Source of the DNA: JAJEDW01 sp963555775
GTDB taxonomy: Bacteria; Acidobacteriota; Terriglobia; 20CM-2-55-15
Assembly: GCA_963555775.3 (NCBI GenBank)
Contig: CAUVWY020000010.1
Location: 372,001 to 436,000 of the forward strand
DNA length: 64,000 bases
Direction of reading: 5' to 3'
This document shows positions 41,485 to 48,551 of this stretch, piece after piece. A program made the position numbers and the translations under genes. Position 1 is the first letter of the stretch. Each line of letters begins with the position of its first letter. The notes under the pieces were generated by a model. That model was not told where the DNA came from, ran no database searches, and saw only the letters and a list, made by a program, of their open reading frames with translations.

Positions 41485-42012
41485 TCATTTAGGGCCCGTG
41501 ATCGACAGGCATTGAACGCACAAGCCGCGCGCGCTCCACGGAACCAACTCTTTAGTAATCCACCCGCAACCGGTGCAAGGCATTGCCCGCTTCCGTCTGT
41601 GGATCTTCTCGCGGTACTGATCGTTGATCCTGTAGCAGATCGCGCAATAGACCGCGTTCGGTCTTCGGTGGCTGATATCGATCCGACAGCGTTTACACGT
41701 TCCGTTGCCGGGTCGATGCGCTTCCGCTTTCCGGCGCCGATCCCGAGCCCGCCGGCATCGCCAGCCGCACGTCTTCGCCATCGCGCTACGCCAGTGCGGT
41801 ATCGGTCCCTTGCACTCGCCACATCGACGGCCAGCCCGTGCAGCAACCCGGCGTGCCTTCGCTTCCCGAGAGATCCGCATCCGGTGGCAGTCCGTGGAAC
41901 ACGTCAACGGGAACCGGCCCCGGTCGCCCAGGCGCTTCGTCGGTCGCGGGCATTCCGTACAGGTTGGAGAACTGGATACCCCGCCCCCTGTCTCAGTCTT
42001 CGTCATCGGCAT
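41485..42012 (-). CDS. Multi-zinc-ribbon protein
   Basis: 175 residues with four successive Cys-pair units: CTEC...CSTDC, CGEC...CGWRC, CKRC...CAIC and CTGC...CVQC. Each could bind one zinc ion; the spacers are rich in Arg and Lys, which suggests nucleic-acid binding. A run of G (42013-42020) serves as ribosome-binding site; the second ATG at 42006 has better spacing than the first. No known family recognised; possibly a transcription regulator of the element. Confidence 0.6.
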   Translation of the reverse strand: MPMTKTETGGGVSSSPTCTECPRPTKRLGDRGRFPLTCSTDCHRMRISREAKARRVAARAGRRCGECKGPIPHWRSAMAKTCGWRCRRARDRRRKAEAHRPGNGTCKRCRIDISHRRPNAVYCAICYRINDQYREKIHRRKRAMPCTGCGWITKELVPWSARGLCVQCLSITGPK

Positions 42013-42034
42013 ATGCCCCCCCTTCAAAAACCGA

Positions 42035-42343
42035 CTACAGACCATGCCTTTTACAGATCCTCTTGACGGCCATTTTCGACCATTCTCCGCCCTCAGGACC
42101 GGCCCAAGTCTTGTCAGGCTCATATTCCTGATATTCATGCTCACGGCTTTCCCGCCATGACTTCCAACCAATCATAGACAGGCGATCCGCCAAGTCGTTC
42201 AGCTTGTCCGCAATCCTTCCGTAACCCAAACCCTCGGCGCGGTATCGCCTGATAACCGGGAGCACTTTCTGTTCGTGCTCATCCCGGTGACGGCGTCGTT
42301 TTGCCACTGCCGCGGCTCGCTGTATTTGTCCAAATCCCGGCAT
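42035..42343 (-). CDS. Helix-rich DNA-binding-like protein
   Basis: 102 residues. The part VIRRYRAEGLGYGRIADKLND followed, after a linker, by EWSKMAVKRICKRHGL resembles the helix-turn-helix found in serine recombinase C-terminal regions, where a helper helix is followed by a W-x-x-x-x-V-x-x-I motif. It lacks a recombinase catalytic domain. Upstream, TATGCAT occurs twice ten bases apart (42364-42370 and 42374-42380), which could be its own operator. Confidence 0.5.
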   Translation of the reverse strand: MPGFGQIQRAAAVAKRRRHRDEHEQKVLPVIRRYRAEGLGYGRIADKLNDLADRLSMIGWKSWRESREHEYQEYEPDKTWAGPEGGEWSKMAVKRICKRHGL

Positions 42344-43013
42344 CTAAGGCGTTACCCCGAATGTATGCATTCATATGCATATCCGATGTGTAGGTCGCCA
42401 ACCTATATCCCTTTAGAATCAACTACTTAGCATTCTAGTAAAAACCCAAGCGTTGTTTTTCAGCCCTTCATCTGCACGAACGGCGTGCCGTATTTACCCG
42501 TGTGGCGTTCGGTCTTGGAAGAACCTAAGCCGTCCCCCCTCCCTCCCCGATGATCATGGTTCCTGTCCCTCATCCTTCCGTCACCGCACGTTGGCCAGCG
42601 TGTCCGTGTGTCCGTGCGTATCATCCCGTGAGCGTGCAGTCAGCGGCGCGTCACGTAGAGGAGTACTCCCAGGTGACGGCGGGGTTGTTGCCGGGGGGGG
42701 ATCATCCTGATAGGCCCTCGTTTCTGGATGCCACCCGGCATTTCAACCCGGCTCGCGACTATGAAAACGTGCGGAACATGGGGTCTTTTAGGACTACTGT
42801 TCCAACCCGTTCCAACCTCTGCAGGGTGTTCCTTAAAAATAGTTTTGAGAGAACGCCATGAAAAGGTTGGAACAGGTTGGAACACCATCGCTAAGTGATT
42901 GATTCTAATCAATCGGCAATTTCGGGGGGTTGGAACACTTGCGGCCCTATCCCGCCCATTTTCAGATACAGGGGGGTTTTCCGTGGTTCCGATCGGCAGG
43001 GGGTTGGAACACC
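42344..43013. other. Non-coding region with iteron-like repeats: candidate replication origin
   Basis: The 10-base motif GGTTGGAACA or its complement occurs six times: 42798-42807 and 42808-42817 (inverted orientation, first base variable), 42865-42874, 42875-42884, 42928-42937 and 43002-43011. A perfect dyad GATTGATT-CT-AATCAATC lies among them (42897-42914). The last copy is three bases from the stop codon of the helicase gene. Two tandem pairs facing each other plus single copies is the layout of iteron origins such as that of satellite P4. No credible gene is present. Confidence 0.65.
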
Positions 43014-44291
43014 TCATTCTGACACCATCCACAACCACGTCGGGGTCCCGTGTATCCTTTGCCGTTTCTTCTCGAATCCACTCGCTTTGAGCGCCTCGGC
43101 AATCCGCCCTTCCATACGTCTGTCGAGCTTGTCCGCGTCGCACGATTCGAGCAGCCCGGCCACTTCCCGGAGTGTATGCCCGCGTAACGACAGCGTTTCG
43201 ATATTCCGTGCAATCTCATCTTCCATCACATCGTCGCCGTGTCTGTGCAGTTCCGCCACTTCCGCCGCCTTGGGTTTCAGTTCACGCGGGAGCCTGAATT
43301 CCACTCCCTCGTAATACATATTCAGCCCCTCCGCCCATAGCTGGTCACGGTCGGCATTGATCGCTTCTTGTACCGGATCGCCGGGGGTTTCGCCCTTGCA
43401 TGGAATGGGAACAAAGCGCCGAAGTCCCGAGGTGTCGTTCGGCAAGCAATCCGCCGTGTTTGTCGTTGCGATCAAGACGCAGCGCCTCGGCATAGATACG
43501 GGGTCCTGCCTGTATGCAAGCCGTGTGTGCCCATCGTCGCGCCGGGACAGGAACGCTTTCAGAGATTCGACGTCGGCCTTTCGCATGCCTACCAGTTCGG
43601 CAATTTCGACAATCGCCACGCCTTGCAGCGCCTCGATTCTTTCCTTATCGGGAGCACTCAAAACCAGAGAGTCAGAGAACAATTTCTCCCACGGGACAAG
43701 CACCGACAGGAGCGTAGATTTTCCGCCGTCTTGCGGTCCGATCAAGATCGGCAATTCGTCGCACTTGCAGCCCGGTTCGAGCGCCCGATACACGGCCCCC
43801 AGGACAATGTAGCGGGACGCCCAATGGGACAATTCCCCGCAGTCGGCCCGCAGTCGATCACAAAGCAATTCATCCAGGCGCCGGGTCCCGTCCCATTCCG
43901 GGAGCGCCTTTAGCCATTCCACGAACGGATCCACGCGCCGTCCATGCTCGAACGTTCGAATGGCGTTAATCCATCGTTCGGCAGGGAACCATAACCGCCT
44001 CATGTTTGCCGGATTGCCGTGCAGCGGATAAGCGAATTTGGAAGCGATCCGAGCCCGTAATGCTTCCTTCCAATGGGAGTCATATTCTTCCCATACCGAC
44101 CACTCGCCCGCGTCCAGATCGAACGTGCTTTGCTCGCCCTTCAGCGAACGCAGGTTCAAGCGTAATTCGATGCCTAGCGCCGTCATCGCCAGCGCGAAAG
44201 ATTCCGCGTTCGGCCCGTCGCATCCTTCGAGATTGCCGCCGCCGGTGTCGGTATCGGTCCCGGTCAATTTCGGTTCGGAGTCAGGCTGCAT
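43014..44291 (-). CDS. VapE-type superfamily 3-like helicase/ATPase of the element
   Basis: Replication ATPase of the virulence-associated E family found in phages and satellites. Walker A GPQDGGKST is at about 185-193 and Walker B VAIVEIAEL at about 225-233. Downstream are KAFLSRRDDGHTRLAYRQDP, PRRCVLIATTNTADCLPNDTSGLRRF (sensor and arginine finger region). Residues 1-150 include a family-typical DPFVEWLKALPEWDGTRRL segment. I start at the ATG at 44291, overlapping the primase-like gene by 11 bases. Length 425. Confidence 0.9.
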   Translation of the reverse strand: MQPDSEPKLTGTDTDTGGGNLEGCDGPNAESFALAMTALGIELRLNLRSLKGEQSTFDLDAGEWSVWEEYDSHWKEALRARIASKFAYPLHGNPANMRRLWFPAERWINAIRTFEHGRRVDPFVEWLKALPEWDGTRRLDELLCDRLRADCGELSHWASRYIVLGAVYRALEPGCKCDELPILIGPQDGGKSTLLSVLVPWEKLFSDSLVLSAPDKERIEALQGVAIVEIAELVGMRKADVESLKAFLSRRDDGHTRLAYRQDPVSMPRRCVLIATTNTADCLPNDTSGLRRFVPIPCKGETPGDPVQEAINADRDQLWAEGLNMYYEGVEFRLPRELKPKAAEVAELHRHGDDVMEDEIARNIETLSLRGHTLREVAGLLESCDADKLDRRMEGRIAEALKASGFEKKRQRIHGTPTWLWMVSE

Positions 44292-44847
44292 CTTGCCCCC
44301 TTTGCCGAATCCGTAGCAGCGCAACAATCGCTTCGATGGGGTCCCGCCCGTCCAGCGCCTCTAGTTCCCGTTCAAGGTCTTCGCGCTTCAATATCAGAGT
44401 GCCGAGCCGGGTCAGTAGGGCGGGCGCCTCGATCCCGAGCGCCGCCGCGGTCTGGATAAACCGGGACGTTTTCCCGATCAATTCATTCAGCTTCCAGAGA
44501 GCGCCGGGAGCTATGAGCCGCGCCCGCTTCATGTTGGCGTCAAAGATCCGGTTCGAGCCGGCCTCGGCAGCTTGCGCCAGACTCGGCCGCCGCCTTGGGG
44601 AGCCGAACACGTCGGCCCAGGTCAAACCCGAAGCGGCCAGAATTTCCGGGACAGTGCAACCCGAAAAACAATGAACGAGAATTCTGTTATCGGTCCCGAG
44701 CGCAATCGACAGCGTTCCAGTGGATTCGCCACCGTGCGCCAGGCATCGTGCGCGCCAGCGATCGGTCCCAGCGGGACGCGCCTCTAGTGTGCGCAGGATG
44801 GTTTCAACGTGCTTTGGCGTGGTATATTTGACTTGTCTTTCGAGCAT
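44281..44847 (-). CDS. CHC2-type zinc-finger primase-like protein
   Basis: 188 residues. The N-terminal region RWRARCLAHGGESTGTLSIALGTDNRILVHCFSGC is a CHC2 zinc finger as in phage primases (Cys, His, Cys, Cys ligands). After it come helices and EREL/DPIEAIVALLRIRQRG; no complete Toprim or prim-pol catalytic domain is visible, so the protein may load or guide a host primase. The start at 44847 is set by GGAGG five bases upstream. Confidence 0.8.
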   Translation of the reverse strand: MLERQVKYTTPKHVETILRTLEARPAGTDRWRARCLAHGGESTGTLSIALGTDNRILVHCFSGCTVPEILAASGLTWADVFGSPRRRPSLAQAAEAGSNRIFDANMKRARLIAPGALWKLNELIGKTSRFIQTAAALGIEAPALLTRLGTLILKREDLERELEALDGRDPIEAIVALLRIRQRGQDAA

Positions 44848-44993
44848 TTGAACCTCCATTCCGGCCCCTGCTTTCTCGCGGATTGCAGGGGTCGATTTTC
44901 GTTCGGTCTGTATGCTCCGTGCTGCTATGCATGGGTCGGGTTTGCCCCCGGCCTCTGTCCTTTCGGCTGCTATGCCTCGGAGTAGTGAACGGG

Positions 44994-45221
44994 TCAGCGT
45001 TTCGATTGAGCCTTTTCGAATTCCCGATCGATCCATTCTTCGATATGCGATTTCCGATATCGTCGCTGTCGCCCGATCCTGATAGACCGCGGAAACCGCC
45101 CGGACTGTTCCGCACGGTAAATCGAATGGCGTGAAAGCCGCGTCAGCCGCTCCACATCTTGCTGACTGAGCAATTGCGATTCGTTCGTTTCTATGGTTGC
45201 TGTGTCTGTTTGTGCGCTCAT
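44994..45221 (-). CDS. AlpA-type excisionase/regulator
   Basis: 75 residues with a MerR-like winged helix: LLSQQDVERLTRLSRHSIYRAEQSGRFPRSIRIGRQRRYRKSHIEEWIDREF. AlpA proteins control integrase expression and excision in P4-like elements and other satellites. Located between the integrase group and the replication genes, the usual position. Confidence 0.9.
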   Translation of the reverse strand: MSAQTDTATIETNESQLLSQQDVERLTRLSRHSIYRAEQSGRFPRSIRIGRQRRYRKSHIEEWIDREFEKAQSKR

Positions 45222-45334
45222 GATGGGTCGAGGCTAACCCATGAACAGCGGTGAATTGTTGGCAAGTTTGTTGGCAATCTTCGGAGAGTCAGGCAGGCAG
45301 GAAACGGGAGCGTTCCGGGATCGGAGCGCCCCCG

Positions 45335-45709
45335 CTACAGGTCAAGGTAGGTTTCGATAGCGGCCCGGATAGCGGCATCGGGTCCTTTGCCGTGAGCGTA
45401 TTTCCGGCCCGGCCCGGCCAGCCAGTTAGACACGGCTGAACGGTCTACGCCCGCCCGGTATTTGCTGGCCAGTTCTGCGAGGTACGAATAGGCACCCCAC
45501 GTTCGGCCCGTGCGCCGCTCGTATTCGTCGACGAACTCTTGCGCAAGGCGTTCGCGGGGGATCATGGCAAGCGCCCGCCCCGCTCGAATCAAAGCCCGTT
45601 GTATGTTGTAGACTTTCAAGAACTCGGCTTGGTTCAGCCGGTCTATGGCCTCATTGCGGGTCAGTACGAGCACCCGTTGCCCGGTTTCGTCCGTGTATTC
45701 GTGCGACAC
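45335..45709 (-). CDS. Hypothetical helical protein
   Basis: 124 residues, mostly helical (NEAIDRLNQAEFLKVYNIQRALIRAGRALAMIPRERLAQEFVDEYERRTG), ending with a part (SKYRAGVDRSAVSNWLAGPGRKYA) that could be a helix-turn-helix. No family recognised. It follows the 46-residue gene by four bases. Confidence 0.55.
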   Translation of the reverse strand: MSHEYTDETGQRVLVLTRNEAIDRLNQAEFLKVYNIQRALIRAGRALAMIPRERLAQEFVDEYERRTGRTWGAYSYLAELASKYRAGVDRSAVSNWLAGPGRKYAHGKGPDAAIRAAIETYLDL

Positions 45710-45713
45710 GGCC

Positions 45714-45854
45714 CTAACGCTCCGGCAGGACTACAAACCCGCGTTTCCGCTCGCGGTCGCACATCGCGCAACCTCGATCAAAGTAGGTGTCAGCCGTGAA
45801 TGCCAGCGTCCGCCGTTCGATGGTTTCGCGGGCGGTCTGTGTCGTGGTCTGCAT
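45714..45854 (-). CDS. Very small Cys-containing protein
   Basis: 46 residues from the ATG at 45854, with GGGAGAAAG upstream. It contains one CAMC pair. It sits between the integrase and the helical protein in the same direction. No family recognised. Confidence 0.45.
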   Translation of the reverse strand: MQTTTQTARETIERRTLAFTADTYFDRGCAMCDRERKRGFVVLPER

Positions 45855-45877
45855 GGTCTTTCTCCCTTGAATTCCGG

Positions 45878-47107
45878 TTAGCTGTTTATGGCATCGACAG
45901 CGGCCAGCCCGGACGTAATCCGCGCCAGAGTGCGCGCCCACTGGGTCAGTGCTTCGCGCTTCTCGCTGTCGTATGAATACCGGTCATAAACTGCCGTGAT
46001 TTCGGGGTCCGCGTGATTCAGGACGCGCCCGATTACCGTGCGCCCCGCGCCCGCTTCGGCCATCTTTGTCGCCGCCGTCCTTCTCAGATCGTGACCAACC
46101 CAAGGCGCAATATCAGCCGCCGCCGTGATTGCATTCTTGACTGACTTCGTTTCAGCAATCGGGCATCCGCGCCGCCGGCCCGGGAACACGAAGTCAACCG
46201 GATCGGCCTCGCGTCCCTGCCGCTTCGCCCGCCGCGCCTCGGTCGCCAGTCCCTCGGCCTTGCGCCGTTCGAGGATGGACACAACAGCCGGCGCCAGCGG
46301 TACACGGTGGGATAGCTTGTTCTTGCTGCGTTCTGCCGGGATAGTCCAGATTGCCGCGTCCAAGTCGATTTCAGCCCACCGCATACCCGAGCACTCGCCG
46401 CCACGTTGCGCCGTCAGGAGCCGCAGCCGGTAAATGTCGCTGATGATTGAATCGGTCGAATCGAGTGCAGTCCAGACCGACCGCAGTTCCGAATCCGACA
46501 GGACGCGGTCACGCCGAACGGGTTGCGCCGGAGCCGGGATATTCGCGCAAGGTGTCGTTTCCGCCAGATCCATTGAAAGCGCCCAATTGTAGATTTTCCG
46601 GATACATGCCAGAACCCGGTTTGCCATGATGGGAGAATCGGTAGCCAAGTCATCGAGCAGCCGCCGCACGTCGGCCCGCCGAACGTCGGCAACCTTCAGA
46701 GTCCCAAACGCGGGATTGAGGTAGCGGTCAATAATCCGTGCGTCTTCTTTCCATGATCGCTTGCGGGGTTTCGCCCATCGTTCGATGTATGCCGCGGCCA
46801 GATCCTCGAACGTATCCGCTTGCCGTGCGTCCTGCTTCTCGCTGGCGAGGTCGCGCTCGCCACTGGTCGCCAGTCTGACCGCTTCGCGCGCCCGATCCCT
46901 TGCGCTCGCCAGATCCCACGCGCCAACCGAACCTATCGTGAGCCGCCGAACCCGGCCCGAGAAACGGTAGGTAACTCCAAACGATTTCGAGCCGGTAGGC
47001 TGAACTCGAACGTAGAACCCGGGCACTTTCGTATCGAATACCTCTAGTCTGGTTTTCGTCGGCTGGAGTGCCTTAATGCTGCGTTCGGTTAATGCCTTTT
47101 TAGTCAT
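45878..47107 (-). CDS. int: Tyrosine recombinase/integrase of the element
   Basis: Integrates the element into tRNA-Thr. P4-integrase type: a DUF4102-like N-terminus (KALTERSIKALQPTKTRLEVFDTKVPGFYVRVQP), a core-binding region and a catalytic domain with R in LLTAQRGGECSGMRW, H-x-x-R in HDLRRTAATKMAEAG, H in LNHADPEITAVYDRY and the nucleophilic Tyr just after. I start at the ATG at 47107, where AGGAGG lies upstream. Length 409 is normal. Its 5' end faces the right attachment site. Confidence 0.96.
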   Translation of the reverse strand: MTKKALTERSIKALQPTKTRLEVFDTKVPGFYVRVQPTGSKSFGVTYRFSGRVRRLTIGSVGAWDLASARDRAREAVRLATSGERDLASEKQDARQADTFEDLAAAYIERWAKPRKRSWKEDARIIDRYLNPAFGTLKVADVRRADVRRLLDDLATDSPIMANRVLACIRKIYNWALSMDLAETTPCANIPAPAQPVRRDRVLSDSELRSVWTALDSTDSIISDIYRLRLLTAQRGGECSGMRWAEIDLDAAIWTIPAERSKNKLSHRVPLAPAVVSILERRKAEGLATEARRAKRQGREADPVDFVFPGRRRGCPIAETKSVKNAITAAADIAPWVGHDLRRTAATKMAEAGAGRTVIGRVLNHADPEITAVYDRYSYDSEKREALTQWARTLARITSGLAAVDAINS

Positions 47108-47170
47108 CGCCTGAACCTCCTGATTCTGGGTCGGGGTTGCGCCGGGGTTGCTGTCGTTCACGTACATCGC

Positions 47171-47275
47171 GATACAAGAATAACCCGAGTGCACGTCCAG
47201 ATACAAGGAATGGCCAGCTATATCAACGGGATACGGCGCTTTCGACGTTGCTGGATGTTGCTGGATGTATCAACG
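47171..47275. promoter_or_regulatory. Cluster of short direct repeats near the attachment site
   Basis: Between int and the right attachment site are GATACAAG (47171-47178, 47200-47207), TATCAACG (47221-47228, 47268-47275) and a tandem GTTGCTGGAT (47247-47256, 47257-47266). Repeats of this kind can be arm-type binding sites for the integrase or sites for the AlpA protein. Confidence 0.4.
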
Positions 47276-47282
47276 AAAGGTT

Positions 47283-47325
47283 ATTCGTAATCAGCAGGTC
47301 AGCGGTTCGATTCCGCTCGTTGGCT
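47283..47325 (+). repeat. Attachment site, right copy
   Basis: 43 bases matching the tRNA-Thr 3' half with two differences. Only this half of the tRNA is present here; it marks the right end of the element. Confidence 0.92.
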
Positions 47326-47384
47326 TTCCAAACTATCGACCCCATACGGGTCGTCCACGCTGACTGAGGTTTTCGTTAAACGGC

Positions 47385-48551
47385 CTATCCCAAACCGCGC
47401 GGCCTTTTCCGATCCTCCATGCGCACTGTACGGGCAGACTCGGCGATGGTTCGTTCGTAGAGTTCGATGTACTGCCGGACGACGCCTTCGTGGCAGAAGT
47501 CATCCTTCGCGTGCTGCCGTCCACGCCGCCCCATTCGTGAGCGACGATCGGGGTCGTTGAGCAACATCAGCGCGGCCTCCGCCATGGCGTCGACATCACC
47601 CACTTCAAAGAGGAAACCGTCGCTCTCGTGATCGACGACTTCGGAAACGCCACCCACGTTCGTGGCGATGACCGGCACTTCCGAGGCCATCGCTTCGAGA
47701 GCAACCAAACCGAACGATTCAAGTTCGCTGGGCAGCAACAGAATGTCGGAAACGGCCAGCAAACTTTCCAAGTCGGCCCACTTCCCGACAAAATGCACAT
47801 CGTCGATTACGCCCCGTTTTTCGGCCAGGTATTCGGCCTGCAAACGGTCCGGGCCATCTCCGACCATCAACAGTTTGGCCGCCCGCTTCCCCCGTACCTT
47901 GCTGAAGACCTCGACGACATCGGAGGTGCGTTTCACAGGACGGAAGTTTGAAATATGAATCATGAGTCCTTCGTCAGGGGCGGCGAACTTCCCGCGGAAC
48001 TCGAGATCGTCCGATCTCCTGAACACGTCGCAGTTGACGAAGTTGGGAATCACGTTGATCGGGTTGCGTATCCCGAACTCGGTCTCGGTCCGTTGACGCA
48101 GGTACTCCGACACGGCGGTCACCGCGTCGCTTTCCTCGATTCCGAGGCGGGTAATGGGCAGATACGACCGATCGTTTCCGACAAGCGTGATATCGGTCCC
48201 GTGGAGGGTCGTTACGAACGGAATCGGAGGGTTGGACATCTTCTTCGCCAGGAACGCGCTGATCGAATGAGGAATCGCGTAGTGGACATGCAGGATGTCC
48301 AGTGCGAAGCGATTCGACACCTCGGCCATCTTGGTCGCGAGGACCAGATCGTAGGGGGGATATTCAAACAACGGATAGGACAGGACTTCCACTTCGTGAA
48401 AGTGGATGCGTTCGGACATCTTGAGACGGATCGGCAAAGAGTAGCTGATGAAGTGTATCTCGTGGCCGCACGCGGCCAACTCCTTTCCCAACTCGGTGGC
48501 GACCACTCCGCTGCCACCGTAGGTGGGATAGCAGGTAATCCCGATTTTCAC
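47385..48551 (-). CDS. bshA: N-acetyl-alpha-D-glucosaminyl L-malate synthase BshA
   Basis: First step of bacillithiol synthesis: transfers GlcNAc from UDP-GlcNAc to L-malate. GT4 glycosyltransferase with the characteristic start MKIGITCYPTYGGSGVVATELGKELA, then FISYSLPIRL, HVHYAIPHSISAFLAKKM, TLHGTDITLVG, and LLPSELESFGLVALEAMASEVPVIATNVGG. Length 388 is typical. It overlaps bshC by four bases, which supports the function. Confidence 0.93.
   Translation of the reverse strand: MKIGITCYPTYGGSGVVATELGKELAACGHEIHFISYSLPIRLKMSERIHFHEVEVLSYPLFEYPPYDLVLATKMAEVSNRFALDILHVHYAIPHSISAFLAKKMSNPPIPFVTTLHGTDITLVGNDRSYLPITRLGIEESDAVTAVSEYLRQRTETEFGIRNPINVIPNFVNCDVFRRSDDLEFRGKFAAPDEGLMIHISNFRPVKRTSDVVEVFSKVRGKRAAKLLMVGDGPDRLQAEYLAEKRGVIDDVHFVGKWADLESLLAVSDILLLPSELESFGLVALEAMASEVPVIATNVGGVSEVVDHESDGFLFEVGDVDAMAEAALMLLNDPDRRSRMGRRGRQHAKDDFCHEGVVRQYIELYERTIAESARTVRMEDRKRPRGLG

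Larger units (their letters stand above)
36380..47325. mobile_element. Integrated phage-satellite-like element in tRNA-Thr, about 10.9 kb
   Basis: Bounded by 43-bp direct repeats of the tRNA 3' half (36380-36422 and 47283-47325, two mismatches). Nearly all genes are on the minus strand. From the right end: tyrosine integrase, small proteins, AlpA-like regulator, CHC2 primase-like protein, VapE-type helicase, an iteron region, an HTH protein, two Cys-rich proteins, a low-GC DUF6941/HicB/HicA-like module, a transposase remnant, an RHH-major capsid fusion and four or five small genes. Portal, terminase, maturation protease and tail genes are absent. The organisation matches capsid-bearing phage satellites better than a complete prophage; a decayed prophage is the alternative. 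Confidence 0.88.

Noticed and set aside
42798..43011. CRISPR array
   Set aside because: The repeated unit is only 10 bases, occurs in both orientations and has irregular spacing; there are no spacers and no cas genes in the window.
42640..43143. Minus-strand open frame of 167 codons over the iteron region
   Set aside because: It overlaps the end of the helicase gene in another frame, has a low-complexity Arg-rich product and would place all the iterons inside a coding sequence.
36380..47325. Complete prophage
   Set aside because: No portal, terminase, protease, tail or lysis genes are recognisable, and 10.9 kb is too short for a tailed phage of this capsid type.
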